Shown in pieces: positions 43,326 through 52,404 of a stretch of 64,000 bases of DNA. Made by a program: the position numbers and the translations under genes. Position 1 is the first letter of the stretch; every line of letters begins with the position of its first letter. Origin of the DNA: Gammaproteobacteria bacterium (lineage in GTDB: Bacteria; Pseudomonadota; Gammaproteobacteria; JACKNK01); NCBI GenBank assembly GCA_024234895.1, contig JACKNJ010000007.1:1-64000 (forward strand). Direction: 5' to 3'. The notes under the pieces were generated by a model. That model did not search any database, was not told the DNA's origin, and was given only the letters and a program-made list of their open reading frames with translations.

Positions 43326-43817
43326 TCAGCCGAACAGTTCGGCCCGGTAGAGCACGGCATCCGCGTCGCTGAAACAACACGCCACAATACGTTCGAAATC
43401 GGCTTCCCGTGCCCGCATCTCGCGCACGGCGATATGCGTCGCGGCGGCTTTCGGATAGCCGTAAACACCGGTACTGATGGCCGGGAAAGCGATCGATTGG
43501 AGGCCCTGCGACGCCGCCAGCTCGAAGCTGTTGCGATAGCACGCAGCAAGCAGGTCCGCCTCACCGCGTTCGCCACCCTGCCAGATCGGCCCGACCGTGG
43601 AGATCACCCAGCGTGCCGGCAACCGGCAGCCTGGCGACAGACGCGCCTCCCCGGTCGGGCAACCGCCCAGCGTGGCATTGAAGCGCCTGAGTTCCGGACC
43701 CGCCGCGCGATGAATCGCGCCATCGACGCCGCCACCGCCAAGCAGCGAGGGATTCGCGGCGTTGACGATCGCATCCATCGCGAGCGTGGTGATGTCCGCG
43801 ATCAAGACCTCGATCAC
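43326..43817 (-). CDS. Macrodomain protein (ADP-ribosyl hydrolase family)
   Basis: A 163-residue single macrodomain, close to YmdB/MacroD enzymes that hydrolyse O-acetyl-ADP-ribose or ADP-ribosyl-aspartate/glutamate. Typical motifs: DAIVNAANPSLLGGGGVDGAIHRAAG (Asn pair and the Gly-rich ligand loop, about 15-40) and IAFPAISTGVYGYPKAAATHIAV. The start is GTG at 43817, eight bases after the sspB stop, so it appears to be the third gene of sspA-sspB-macro. The physiological substrate here is unknown. Confidence 0.88.
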   Translation of the reverse strand: MIEVLIADITTLAMDAIVNAANPSLLGGGGVDGAIHRAAGPELRRFNATLGGCPTGEARLSPGCRLPARWVISTVGPIWQGGERGEADLLAACYRNSFELAASQGLQSIAFPAISTGVYGYPKAAATHIAVREMRAREADFERIVACCFSDADAVLYRAELFG

Positions 43818-43825
43818 GGTGAAGG

Positions 43826-44254
43826 CTACTTGACGACGCGCAGCGCCGGCTTGCGATCCACCGAACCACCTTCGTGACCGTCCGGACCGCCGCCCGGAGC
43901 ATCGCCGGAACCACCACCGCCAGGCCCGCCGTCGGGCGGAGTGGCGTCGTCGTCACCGAAGAACATGCCCTGTCCGTTCTCGCGCGCGTAGATCGCCACG
44001 ATCGCGCCGATCGGCACATGCACGTTCATCGGCTGGCCGCCGAAGCGCGCGCTGAAACTCACGTCGTCGTTGGTCATCAGCAGACCATTCACGGCGCGCG
44101 CGGCGATATTGAGGACGATGCGCCCCTGTTCGACGTACTGGGTCGGGACCTGCGTGGCCGGAAACTCGGCATTGACCAGCAGATGCGGAGTCAGGGCGTT
44201 GTCGACGATCCAGTCGTGCAACGCGCGCAGCAGATAGGGGCGACTGGAAGTCAT
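43826..44254 (-). CDS. sspB: ClpXP adaptor SspB
   Basis: Delivers ssrA-tagged proteins to ClpXP, 142 residues. The N-terminal domain (about 1-105) has SSRPYLLRALHDWIVDNALTPHLLVNA and RIVLNIAARAVNGLLMTNDDVSFSARFGG. A flexible, Gly/Asp/Pro-rich linker (GGPGGGGSGDAPGGGPDGHEGG region) ends in KPALRVVK, matching the ClpX-binding tail of E. coli SspB. ATG at 44254 gives the usual start. Confidence 0.94.
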   Translation of the reverse strand: MTSSRPYLLRALHDWIVDNALTPHLLVNAEFPATQVPTQYVEQGRIVLNIAARAVNGLLMTNDDVSFSARFGGQPMNVHVPIGAIVAIYARENGQGMFFGDDDATPPDGGPGGGGSGDAPGGGPDGHEGGSVDRKPALRVVK

Positions 44255-44267
44255 CGTCTCGCGACGA

Positions 44268-44891
44268 TCAACGCAGTTCGCGTTCAGCCTCGGTGAGACT
44301 GCGACGGAACGCCTTGGTGTTGAAGATGCGCGTCGCATATTCGGCGATCGGCGCGGCCGAGGTCGGCAGCTTCACGCCCCACTTGGGCAGACGCCACAGC
44401 AGCGGCGCGATCAGACAGTCGGCCATGGTGATCTCCTCGCTCATGAAGAACTGCGAGATCCCGAAGGCTTCGGCGGAATCGGTGAGGCTGTCGCGCATGG
44501 CCTTGCGGGCCCGGGTGGCGATCTTGTCGTCGCTGCTTTCCAGATCGGCGATCAGGCCGTACCAGTCGCGCTGCACACGGGCGATCGTCAGGCGCTTCAT
44601 GGCGCGGGAAACCGGATCTACCGGCATCAGCGGCGGATGCGGGAAACGCTCATCGAGGTATTCCATGATGACCATGGACTCGTACAGGACCAGTTCGCGG
44701 TCGAGCAACAGCGGGACCTCGCGATACGGATTCAGTTCGACGACCTCGTCCGGCAGATTGTCCGGATCGACCGTCTCGACCTCATGCGCGATGTCCTTCT
44801 CGGCCAGCACCATGCGCACCCGGTGGGAATACGGGCATTCCGGGCTGGTGAACAGGGTCATAACCGATCGACGCGGGGGGGTGGTGGCCAT
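44268..44891 (-). CDS. sspA: Stringent starvation protein A
   Basis: RNA polymerase-associated regulator with a glutathione-S-transferase fold, 207 residues. The thioredoxin-like N domain reads MTLFTSPECPYSHRVRMVLAEKDIAHEV and the helical C domain includes MAVN-like SRAMKRLTIARVQRDWYG. It may start at an ATG eleven codons later (MTLFTS), which would shorten the end. It lies 13 bases before sspB and downstream of petABC. Confidence 0.93.
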   Translation of the reverse strand: MATTPPRRSVMTLFTSPECPYSHRVRMVLAEKDIAHEVETVDPDNLPDEVVELNPYREVPLLLDRELVLYESMVIMEYLDERFPHPPLMPVDPVSRAMKRLTIARVQRDWYGLIADLESSDDKIATRARKAMRDSLTDSAEAFGISQFFMSEEITMADCLIAPLLWRLPKWGVKLPTSAAPIAEYATRIFNTKAFRRSLTEAERELR

Positions 44892-44942
44892 GCACTACTC
44901 CAATTTCACCCCGCGTTACCGATGCGGCGGGGTCAAGCAAGA

Positions 44943-44969
44943 ACGGGGTTCCGGTCACCGGAACCCCGT
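44943..44969 (-). terminator. Terminator after petC
   Basis: ACGGGGTTCCGG and CCGGAACCCCGT form a 12-pair stem around a three-base loop, followed on the minus strand by TCTTGCTTG. It stands 35 bases past petC and separates the bc1 operon from sspA. Confidence 0.7.
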
Positions 44970-45004
44970 CAGGTCAAACTACGATACCAGCTTTGGCAGC
45001 GGTG

Positions 45005-45742
45005 TCAGTGAACGTCCTTCCAGTACTCCTTCTTGAGGAGATACGCAACGAAGGAGAACACCAGCAGGAACAGCAGCACCCACGGGCCAAGGCGCGAACG
45101 CTCCAGCTGCGCCGGCTCACCCAGATATGCCAGGAAGTTGACCAGATCGCGGACGGCGGCGTCGTACTCTTCCGGCTGCATCGCACCCGGCTCGACCAGC
45201 GTCAACTTGGTGACGTGGCCGTCCTCGCTGCGTTCGGCGGCTTCCTGCCAACCCTGGAGTTCCCACAGCACGTGCGGCATGCCGACGTCCGGGAACACCG
45301 TGTTGTTGGTGCCGACCGGCTTCTTCGGGTCCAGATAGAAACCGCGCAGGTAGGTGTAGAGCCAATCGGTGCCACGCGAACGCGCGATGACGGACAGATC
45401 CGGCGGGGTCTTGCCGAACCAGTCCTTGGCGCCTTCCGCCGGCATCGCCACCTTCATCGGCGAATGCACCTTGGCGCCGGTGAAGATCAGGTTCTCCTTG
45501 AGCATGATCTCGGAGATACCCAGGTCGCTGGCAGTGCGGTTGTAGCGGGCGTAGGACGCGGCATGGCAGCTCAGGCAGTAGTTCGCGAACAGCTTGAAGC
45601 CGCGCTGCAGCGACGCCTTGTCGCCCATGTCGATCTTGACGTGGTCGAGGTGCAGATTGCCGCCGCCGCCAGCGAAGCCGGCGACCGGGGCGAGCATCAG
45701 CATCGCGGTGGCCGCGAGGGCCTTGATGGTCATCTTTTTCAT
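45005..45742 (-). CDS. petC: Cytochrome c1 of the bc1 complex
   Basis: Heme c subunit of complex III, 245 residues. A Sec signal peptide (1-24, ending AGFAG) is followed by the heme motif CLSCH (56-60), the axial Met in FPDVGMPHVLW and a C-terminal anchor helix (GPWVLLFLLVFSFVAYLLKKEYW). ATG at 45742 gives the KK-type signal; the open frame further upstream runs into petB and is spurious. Confidence 0.95.
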   Translation of the reverse strand: MKKMTIKALAATAMLMLAPVAGFAGGGGNLHLDHVKIDMGDKASLQRGFKLFANYCLSCHAASYARYNRTASDLGISEIMLKENLIFTGAKVHSPMKVAMPAEGAKDWFGKTPPDLSVIARSRGTDWLYTYLRGFYLDPKKPVGTNNTVFPDVGMPHVLWELQGWQEAAERSEDGHVTKLTLVEPGAMQPEEYDAAVRDLVNFLAYLGEPAQLERSRLGPWVLLFLLVFSFVAYLLKKEYWKDVH

Positions 45743-45759
45743 GATGTCTTCTCCCGGCC

Positions 45760-47001
45760 TCAGTGCTTCTTGAAGGTGACCCGATCGGGCACCGGCTTGG
45801 TCTTGTCCAACTTGGTGTACCAGGGCATCAAGAGGAAGAACGCGAAGTACAACGCCGAGAAGGTGCGGCCCAGCATGGTCAGGGTCGGGGTCGGGTGCTG
45901 GGTACCGATGTAGCCCAGCGCGATGAAGCTGACCACGAAGATGGCGAGCGCGATCTTGTAGATCCAGCCGCGATAGCGGATGGACTTGACCGGACTGCGA
46001 TCCAGCCAGGGCAGCAGGAACAGCACCACGATCGCCGCACCCATCGCGACCACGCCGAGGAACTTGTCCGGAACGGCGCGCAGGATCGCGTAGAACGGGG
46101 TGAAGTACCACAGCGGCACGATGTTCGGCGGGGTGGTCAGCGGATCGGCCGGGACGAAGTTGTCCTTCTCAAGGAACCAGCCGCCCATCTCCGGCGCGTA
46201 GAAGATGATCAACGCGAAGAAGAACAGGAACACGCCGACGCCGACGATGTCCTTGACCGAGTAGTACGGGTGGAACGGGATGCCGTCGACCGGGATGCCG
46301 TTCTCGTCCTTGTTCTTCTTGATCTCGACGCCGTCCGGGTTGTTCGAGCCGACTTCGTGCAGCGCGATGATGTGCGCGACGACCAGGCCGAGCAGCACGA
46401 TGGGCACCGCGATGACGTGGAAGGCGAAGAAGCGGTTCAGGGTGGCGTCGGAGACGACAAAGTCACCGCGAATCCACTCGGACAACGCGTCACCGACATA
46501 CGGGATCGCACCGAACAGCGAGATGATGACCTGCGCGCCCCAGTAGGACATCTGGCCCCACGGCAGCAGATAGCCCATGAAGGCCTCCGCCATCAGCGCG
46601 ACGTAGATGATCATGCCGAAGATCCAGATCAGCTCGCGCGGCTGGCGGTAGGAGCCGTACATCAGGCCGCGGAACATGTGCAGGTACACGACCACAAAGA
46701 ACGCCGAGGCGCCGGTCGAGTGCATGTAGCGGATCAGCCAGCCCCAGTCGACATCACGCATGATGTATTCGACGGAGGCGAAGGCCAGCGCGCCGTCGGT
46801 CTTGTAATGCATGGTCAGCCAGATGCCGGTGAGGATCTGATTGACCAGGACCAGCAGGGCCAGGGAACCGAAGAAGTACCAGAAGTTGAAGTTCTTCGGT
46901 GCGTAGTACTGGGCCAGATGCTCGTTCCACATCTTGCTCAGCGGGAATCGATTGTCGATCCAGCCGAGAAGGCCCTTGGCATTCGGGTTGAACTCGCCCA
47001 T
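45760..47001 (-). CDS. petB: Cytochrome b of the bc1 complex
   Basis: Eight-helix quinol-oxidising subunit, 413 residues. The N-terminal WNEHLAQYYAPKNFNFWYFFG, the quinol-site WGQMSYWGAQVIISLFGAIPYVG, the PEWY-like PLWYFTPFYAILR and the heme histidine regions are present. It overlaps petA by one base and lies 17 bases before petC. Confidence 0.96.
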   Translation of the reverse strand: MGEFNPNAKGLLGWIDNRFPLSKMWNEHLAQYYAPKNFNFWYFFGSLALLVLVNQILTGIWLTMHYKTDGALAFASVEYIMRDVDWGWLIRYMHSTGASAFFVVVYLHMFRGLMYGSYRQPRELIWIFGMIIYVALMAEAFMGYLLPWGQMSYWGAQVIISLFGAIPYVGDALSEWIRGDFVVSDATLNRFFAFHVIAVPIVLLGLVVAHIIALHEVGSNNPDGVEIKKNKDENGIPVDGIPFHPYYSVKDIVGVGVFLFFFALIIFYAPEMGGWFLEKDNFVPADPLTTPPNIVPLWYFTPFYAILRAVPDKFLGVVAMGAAIVVLFLLPWLDRSPVKSIRYRGWIYKIALAIFVVSFIALGYIGTQHPTPTLTMLGRTFSALYFAFFLLMPWYTKLDKTKPVPDRVTFKKH

Positions 47002-47597
47002 TACGCGGCCCCCTTCTCGTCGAGACCGACCAGCACGCGGCTCTCGGTCAGGTAATGATGCGGCGGCACGCGCAGGTTCGTCGGCGCCGGGACGCCCTGG
47101 AACACGCGACCGGACAGATCGAAGCGCGAACCATGGCAGGGACAGAAGAAGCCACCCTTCCAGTCGGCGCCCAGTTCACCGCCCATCTCCGGGTGGTAGG
47201 ACGGCGAACAGCCCAGGTGGGTGCAGATACCGACCGCGATCAGGTACTCGGCCTTGATCGAGCGGTTGATGTTCTTGCAGTAATCCGGCTGCTGATCCGG
47301 ATTTTCCGAATCCGGGTCGCGGAGCTGACTGTTCATCGCCGGCAGATCATTCAGATTCTGCTCGGTACGACGCACGATCCAGACCGGAACGCCGCGCCAT
47401 TCGACGGTCATCATCTGACCGGGTTCGAGCTTGCTGATGTCCGCTTCGACCGGGGCACCCGCCGCTTTCGCGCGGGCACTCGGCTGCATCGAGGCGACAA
47501 AAGGCACTGCCAGATACACCGCTCCGACGCCGCCGACGACCGTGGTCGCGGCGGTGAGGAAACGGCGGCGTTTCAGATCCACGCCCTCGTTAGCCAT
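47001..47597 (-). CDS. petA: Rieske iron-sulfur subunit of the bc1 complex
   Basis: 198 residues. Twin-arginine signal-anchor KRRRFLTAATTVVGGVGAVYLAVPF (about 9-33). The 2Fe-2S ligands are in CTHLGCSPSY and CPCHGSRFDLSG, with the two extra cysteines that form the stabilising disulfide. AGGAG precedes the ATG. First gene of petABC. Confidence 0.96.
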   Translation of the reverse strand: MANEGVDLKRRRFLTAATTVVGGVGAVYLAVPFVASMQPSARAKAAGAPVEADISKLEPGQMMTVEWRGVPVWIVRRTEQNLNDLPAMNSQLRDPDSENPDQQPDYCKNINRSIKAEYLIAVGICTHLGCSPSYHPEMGGELGADWKGGFFCPCHGSRFDLSGRVFQGVPAPTNLRVPPHHYLTESRVLVGLDEKGAA

Positions 47598-47811
47598 TCA
47601 TGTGCTCCTAGGATTTCAGGAAGGTTGGCCCCGCAGGAGAAGCCCGAAAAACAACGGTTTCTTGACCGGCGGTTCAGATTATTCTGATATTTTGGTTAGC
47701 CGCGTAGCTTCCATGATGAAATCCGCAAGGTCAATAAAGGTTCTGTTTATCGGAGCATTGAAAATGCCTTATCGGGGCATCAGTTAGCTCGAATCCCAAC
47801 CCGGCTCTCCC

Positions 47812-48972
<1,161 letters not shown>

Positions 48973-48975
<3 letters not shown>

Positions 48976-49052
48976 GGTGGGGTAAGCAACGCGAACCGCG
49001 CCGGACAGCATCCGCTCTCCATGGTGCGGTTCGGATTGCTCACCACACCCTA
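48973..49052. repeat. GTAGGG-type palindrome between convergent genes, second copy
   Basis: Left arm TAGGGTGGGGTAAGCAACGC (and on to 48999) pairs with a right arm ending GCTCACCACACCCTA (49026-49052), 23 of 27 positions. The left TAG is the degS stop and the right CTA is the TAG stop of the convergent glycosyltransferase gene, exactly as at 6351-6417. Confidence 0.78.
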
Positions 49053-50123
49053 AGCCGTCCTCGTGAGCGCCTCGTAGATCGCATCGACGTCGCGCGCCAC
49101 CCGCGCCACGCTGTAATCGCGCTCGACCTTGGCCCGTCCCGCGGCCGCGATGCGGCCACGTTTCCCGGCATCCGCGAGCAGATCATCCAGCGCGCGGGCG
49201 AGCGCGGCGGAGTCGCCGGGCGGCACGATCACACCGTCCTCGCCATCGACCAGCGCTTCCGGAATCGCGCCGACCGAGGTCACCACCACCGGCAGCCCGG
49301 CGGCCATCGCCTCCAGCATCGACATCGGCAGGCCTTCGTCGTAGGACGGCAGGCAGAACAGGTCGGACGCCCGCACCGCCGCTTCCTTGGCCGCCCCCAT
49401 CACCGGCCCCGGCAACGCGACCCGCTCGCCGAGCCCCAGCGATGCAGCCAGTTCCGCCAGCTTTTCGCGCTGCCCGGGCTCCGATTCGAAGCCATGCAAC
49501 AGCAGGCGCGCGGGCTGGGTCATGCGGGCGAGCGTGGCAATCAGGTCCGCCTGCCCCTTGCGGCGCTCGTAGTTGCCGAGACACAGAATCACCGGCGGGG
49601 CGTCCTCCGCGCCGGTCGCCGTGGAATCGGGCACCGGCACTCCGTTCGGCACCACATGCACCCGACCCTGCGGACACCATGGGCCGATGATCTCCGCCCA
49701 TTGCTCACCGAGCACGATGACCGCATCGGCCAACGCGAACACCCGGCGTGCCAGCCAGGCCCGACCGGGGGCGAGGCTGGCAAGGAACTTATGGAACTCG
49801 GCGCCATGGATATGCAGCACAACCCGCCGGAAAAACAGCCGGGCAAGCAACACATCGATGCCGTTGCGCCAGAACGTGCCCCAGGAACAGGTATGGACAT
49901 GCACCACGTCCGGGCGCCAGCCGAGACACCACCCCGCCAGTTTCAGGAGCAAGCGCAGTTGCGCGACGACGCCCTGCCACAAAGCCCGGTCGAGCGCCGT
50001 GGTCTTGACGTTGTTGAGGATGCGGACCTCGTGCCGAGCCTCCTGCTCGCGGCTCAGGTCCGCGATCACCGTCGCCATGCCACCGACCGGCGGCGGCAGC
50101 GGGCCGAGTTGCAGAATCTTCAT
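49050..50123 (-). CDS. Family 4 glycosyltransferase
   Basis: A 357-residue GT-B glycosyltransferase. N domain: MKILQLGPLPPPVGGMATVIADL and DVVHVHTCSWGTF. The C domain has VILCLGNYERRKGQADLIAT and the EX7E-type donor motif in LPSYDEGLPMSMLEAMAAGLPVV (Glu...Glu). It overlaps the next upstream glycosyltransferase by four bases. Its substrate is unknown; a role in a surface polysaccharide is likely. Confidence 0.85.
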   Translation of the reverse strand: MKILQLGPLPPPVGGMATVIADLSREQEARHEVRILNNVKTTALDRALWQGVVAQLRLLLKLAGWCLGWRPDVVHVHTCSWGTFWRNGIDVLLARLFFRRVVLHIHGAEFHKFLASLAPGRAWLARRVFALADAVIVLGEQWAEIIGPWCPQGRVHVVPNGVPVPDSTATGAEDAPPVILCLGNYERRKGQADLIATLARMTQPARLLLHGFESEPGQREKLAELAASLGLGERVALPGPVMGAAKEAAVRASDLFCLPSYDEGLPMSMLEAMAAGLPVVVTSVGAIPEALVDGEDGVIVPPGDSAALARALDDLLADAGKRGRIAAAGRAKVERDYSVARVARDVDAIYEALTRTA

Positions 50124-51226
50124 GGCGCCGCGACCTCCCGGTAGTAATCGGCGTAACGGCGCATCATCGCGGGCAGCGAGAACTCATCGACCGCCCGGCG
50201 GCGACCGGCCTCCCCCATCGCGCCCCGCTCTGCCGGGTCAGCCAGCAACCTGCCGATCACCCGGGCCAGATCCGTCGGATCACCCTGCTTCGCCAGCCAG
50301 CCGGTTTCGCCGTCGACCACCAGTTCCGGATTGCCGCCGACACGGTTCGCGACCACCGGCAAACCGCTGGCCATGGCCTCAAGGATCGCGTTGCTCATGC
50401 CTTCGAGCCTGCTCGGCAGGACCAGCACGTCGGCGGTGGCCAGGAAGTCCGGCACGCGATCGCTGTTGCCGGGCATGGCGAGATGCGCCCACAGATCGAG
50501 TTCGCTGGCCAGGGCTTCGAGTTCGCCTCGCAAGGCACCCTCCCCGAGCCAGAGGAACAGCGGGTTGGTTTCCGTCCGGTCGACCACGTCCCGCATCGCC
50601 CGCAGCAGACCGGCGTGATCCTTGACCGGAGTCAGCGACGCGACCGTCAGCACGATCGGTCGATCCGGCGGCAGATTCAGTTCGGCCCGCAACGCGGCCC
50701 TGTCCATCCCGGGCTGGAAACGGTCGACGTTGACGCCGTTGTACAGCACCCGGAAACGGTCCACATCGATGCCGGCAAAATCAGCATAGCGCTGCGCACT
50801 GTCCCGGCACACCGCGAACAGGCCATCGGTGAAACGCGCCAACCAGCGCGAGATCGTCGCCCGCCGCTGCGGCCAGTCGGCGCCACCGGCGAAGCCGTGG
50901 AAACTCCACACCAGCTTTCCCTGGCGACCGGCCAGACGATGCGCGGCGACCGTGTCCAGCCAGGTGTTCCAGTTGCGGCAATGCACCACATCCGGCCGGT
51001 AATCGCGGATCACGCGCGCGAGCCGGAACGGCAGACGCCAGTCATGCCGCTGCCGGTCGAGCACCCATATGGGGATGTCGCGGACGATGCGGTCGGCCAT
51101 CTCGCCCCGGCTGTCGAGACAGGCGACAGCCTGTTCGATGTCGTCCGGCAGGCCGTTGAGCAGATTGATCACGCCGTTTTCGAGCCCGCCCCGAGGCAGT
51201 CCGTGGACGACGTGGAGGACCCGCAT
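50120..51226 (-). CDS. Family 4 glycosyltransferase (TIGR03088-like)
   Basis: A 368-residue GT-B glycosyltransferase. The opening RVLHVVHGLPRGGLENGVINLLNGLPDD resembles exopolysaccharide transferases of the TIGR03088 type (EpsH-associated sugar transferases). Donor region: LTVASLTPVKDHAGLLRAM and PSRLEGMSNAILEAMASGLPVVANRVGG. It is immediately after hisC (one base), so it is probably read in the his operon. No exopolysaccharide synthesis genes or exosortase are seen nearby. Confidence 0.84.
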   Translation of the reverse strand: MRVLHVVHGLPRGGLENGVINLLNGLPDDIEQAVACLDSRGEMADRIVRDIPIWVLDRQRHDWRLPFRLARVIRDYRPDVVHCRNWNTWLDTVAAHRLAGRQGKLVWSFHGFAGGADWPQRRATISRWLARFTDGLFAVCRDSAQRYADFAGIDVDRFRVLYNGVNVDRFQPGMDRAALRAELNLPPDRPIVLTVASLTPVKDHAGLLRAMRDVVDRTETNPLFLWLGEGALRGELEALASELDLWAHLAMPGNSDRVPDFLATADVLVLPSRLEGMSNAILEAMASGLPVVANRVGGNPELVVDGETGWLAKQGDPTDLARVIGRLLADPAERGAMGEAGRRRAVDEFSLPAMMRRYADYYREVAAP

Positions 51227-52300
51227 TTACATCGACTCGCGCAGGACGCGGAGGAAGGCGTCGTTCTCTTCTGGCCGACCAACGGTGACGCGCAGGCAGT
51301 CGCTGAGGCTGCCACCGACACCGCTGAGATTCTTGATCAGCACCCCGCCCGCCTTGAGCGCGATGAAGATCGCACCGGCCCGCCCGGCGGGGGTGCGTAA
51401 CAGGATGAAGTTGGCGTCGCTCGGATAGACGGTAAGGCCATCGATGGCGGCCAGTTCGACCAGCATGCGTTCGCGCTCTGCGCGGATCGCGCGGGTCTGA
51501 CGATCGAACACCTCGGCGTTGGCCAGCGCGAAATCCGCGCTCGCCTGGGTCAGCACGTTGATGTTGTAAGGCAGACGCAGCTTGTCGAACTCGTTCAGCC
51601 AGGCCGGGGAACCGGCCAGCAGACCGAGGCGCAGACCGGCCAGGCCCATTTTCGACACGGTGCGCATCACGACCAGATTGTCGAACTCCCCGAGACGGGA
51701 CATGAAACTGGCGTCGGTGAACGGCGCATAGGCCTCGTCGACGACCACCAGGCCGGGACTGGCCTTCAGGATCGCCTCGACGTGCTCGACCGGGAACAGG
51801 TTGCCGGTCGGGTTGTTCGGGTAGGCCAGGAAGATCACCGCCGGCTGGTGCTCGGCTATGGCATTCAGGGTGGCATCGATATCGAGCCTGAAATCCGCGT
51901 CCAGCGGCACGCCGACGTAATCCATGCCGACGAAGGTCGCGATCATCCTGTACATCACGAATGACGGCTCGGGGGCCATCACCACGCGCCCGGGCGCGGC
52001 CAGCGCCATCGCGATCATCTGGATGATCTCGTCGGAGCCGTTGCCGAGCAGGATGTCGGCGCCGGGCGGAACCGCCATCGCCTCGCGCAAACGGACCTTC
52101 AACCGCGCGGAAGACGGATCCGGGTAGCGGTTCACGGACACGCCGCGCAGCATTTCCAGCCACGCCTCGATGAGTTCCGGTTCCCAGGTGTACGGATTCT
52201 CCATCGCGTCGAGCTTGATCAGGTCACCCGGCGCGGGGACGTGATAGGCGGACAGCGCACGGATCTCGGGGCGTATCCATTGTTCGATCAACTTGTTCAT
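51227..52300 (-). CDS. hisC: Histidinol-phosphate aminotransferase
   Basis: PLP aminotransferase of histidine synthesis, 357 residues. IKLDAMENPYTWEPEL at the N-terminus, LLGNGSDEIIQMIAMAL, VIFLAYPNNPTGNLFP, VVDEAYAPF and the PLP lysine in RTVSKMGLAGLRLGLLAG match the family. It lies 104 bases after hisD, in a gap filled by an inverted repeat. Confidence 0.95.
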   Translation of the reverse strand: MNKLIEQWIRPEIRALSAYHVPAPGDLIKLDAMENPYTWEPELIEAWLEMLRGVSVNRYPDPSSARLKVRLREAMAVPPGADILLGNGSDEIIQMIAMALAAPGRVVMAPEPSFVMYRMIATFVGMDYVGVPLDADFRLDIDATLNAIAEHQPAVIFLAYPNNPTGNLFPVEHVEAILKASPGLVVVDEAYAPFTDASFMSRLGEFDNLVVMRTVSKMGLAGLRLGLLAGSPAWLNEFDKLRLPYNINVLTQASADFALANAEVFDRQTRAIRAERERMLVELAAIDGLTVYPSDANFILLRTPAGRAGAIFIALKAGGVLIKNLSGVGGSLSDCLRVTVGRPEENDAFLRVLRESM

Positions 52301-52313
52301 GGCGTTGCTTGTT

Positions 52314-52401
52314 CAGCCGCGGATGAATGCAGATGAACGCAGATGAACGCAGACAGGGGCTGCGCAACATGCGCGTTCATCTGCGTTCAGCTGCGGCTCA
52401 G
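52314..52401. repeat. GATGAACGCAG inverted repeat between hisC and hisD
   Basis: The left arm (AGCCGCGGATGAATGCAGATG, then GAACGCAG repeated) is complementary to GTTCATCTGCGTTCAGCTGC at the right; about 25 of 28 positions pair around a 30-base loop. The unit GATGAACGCA occurs directly repeated in the left arm. No coding frame. Confidence 0.78.
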
Positions 52402-52404
52402 ACA

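Noticed and set aside
52314..52401. CRISPR-like array from the repeated GATGAACGCAG units
   Set aside because: Repeats are adjacent, only about ten bases long and without spacers of constant length; no cas genes are present.
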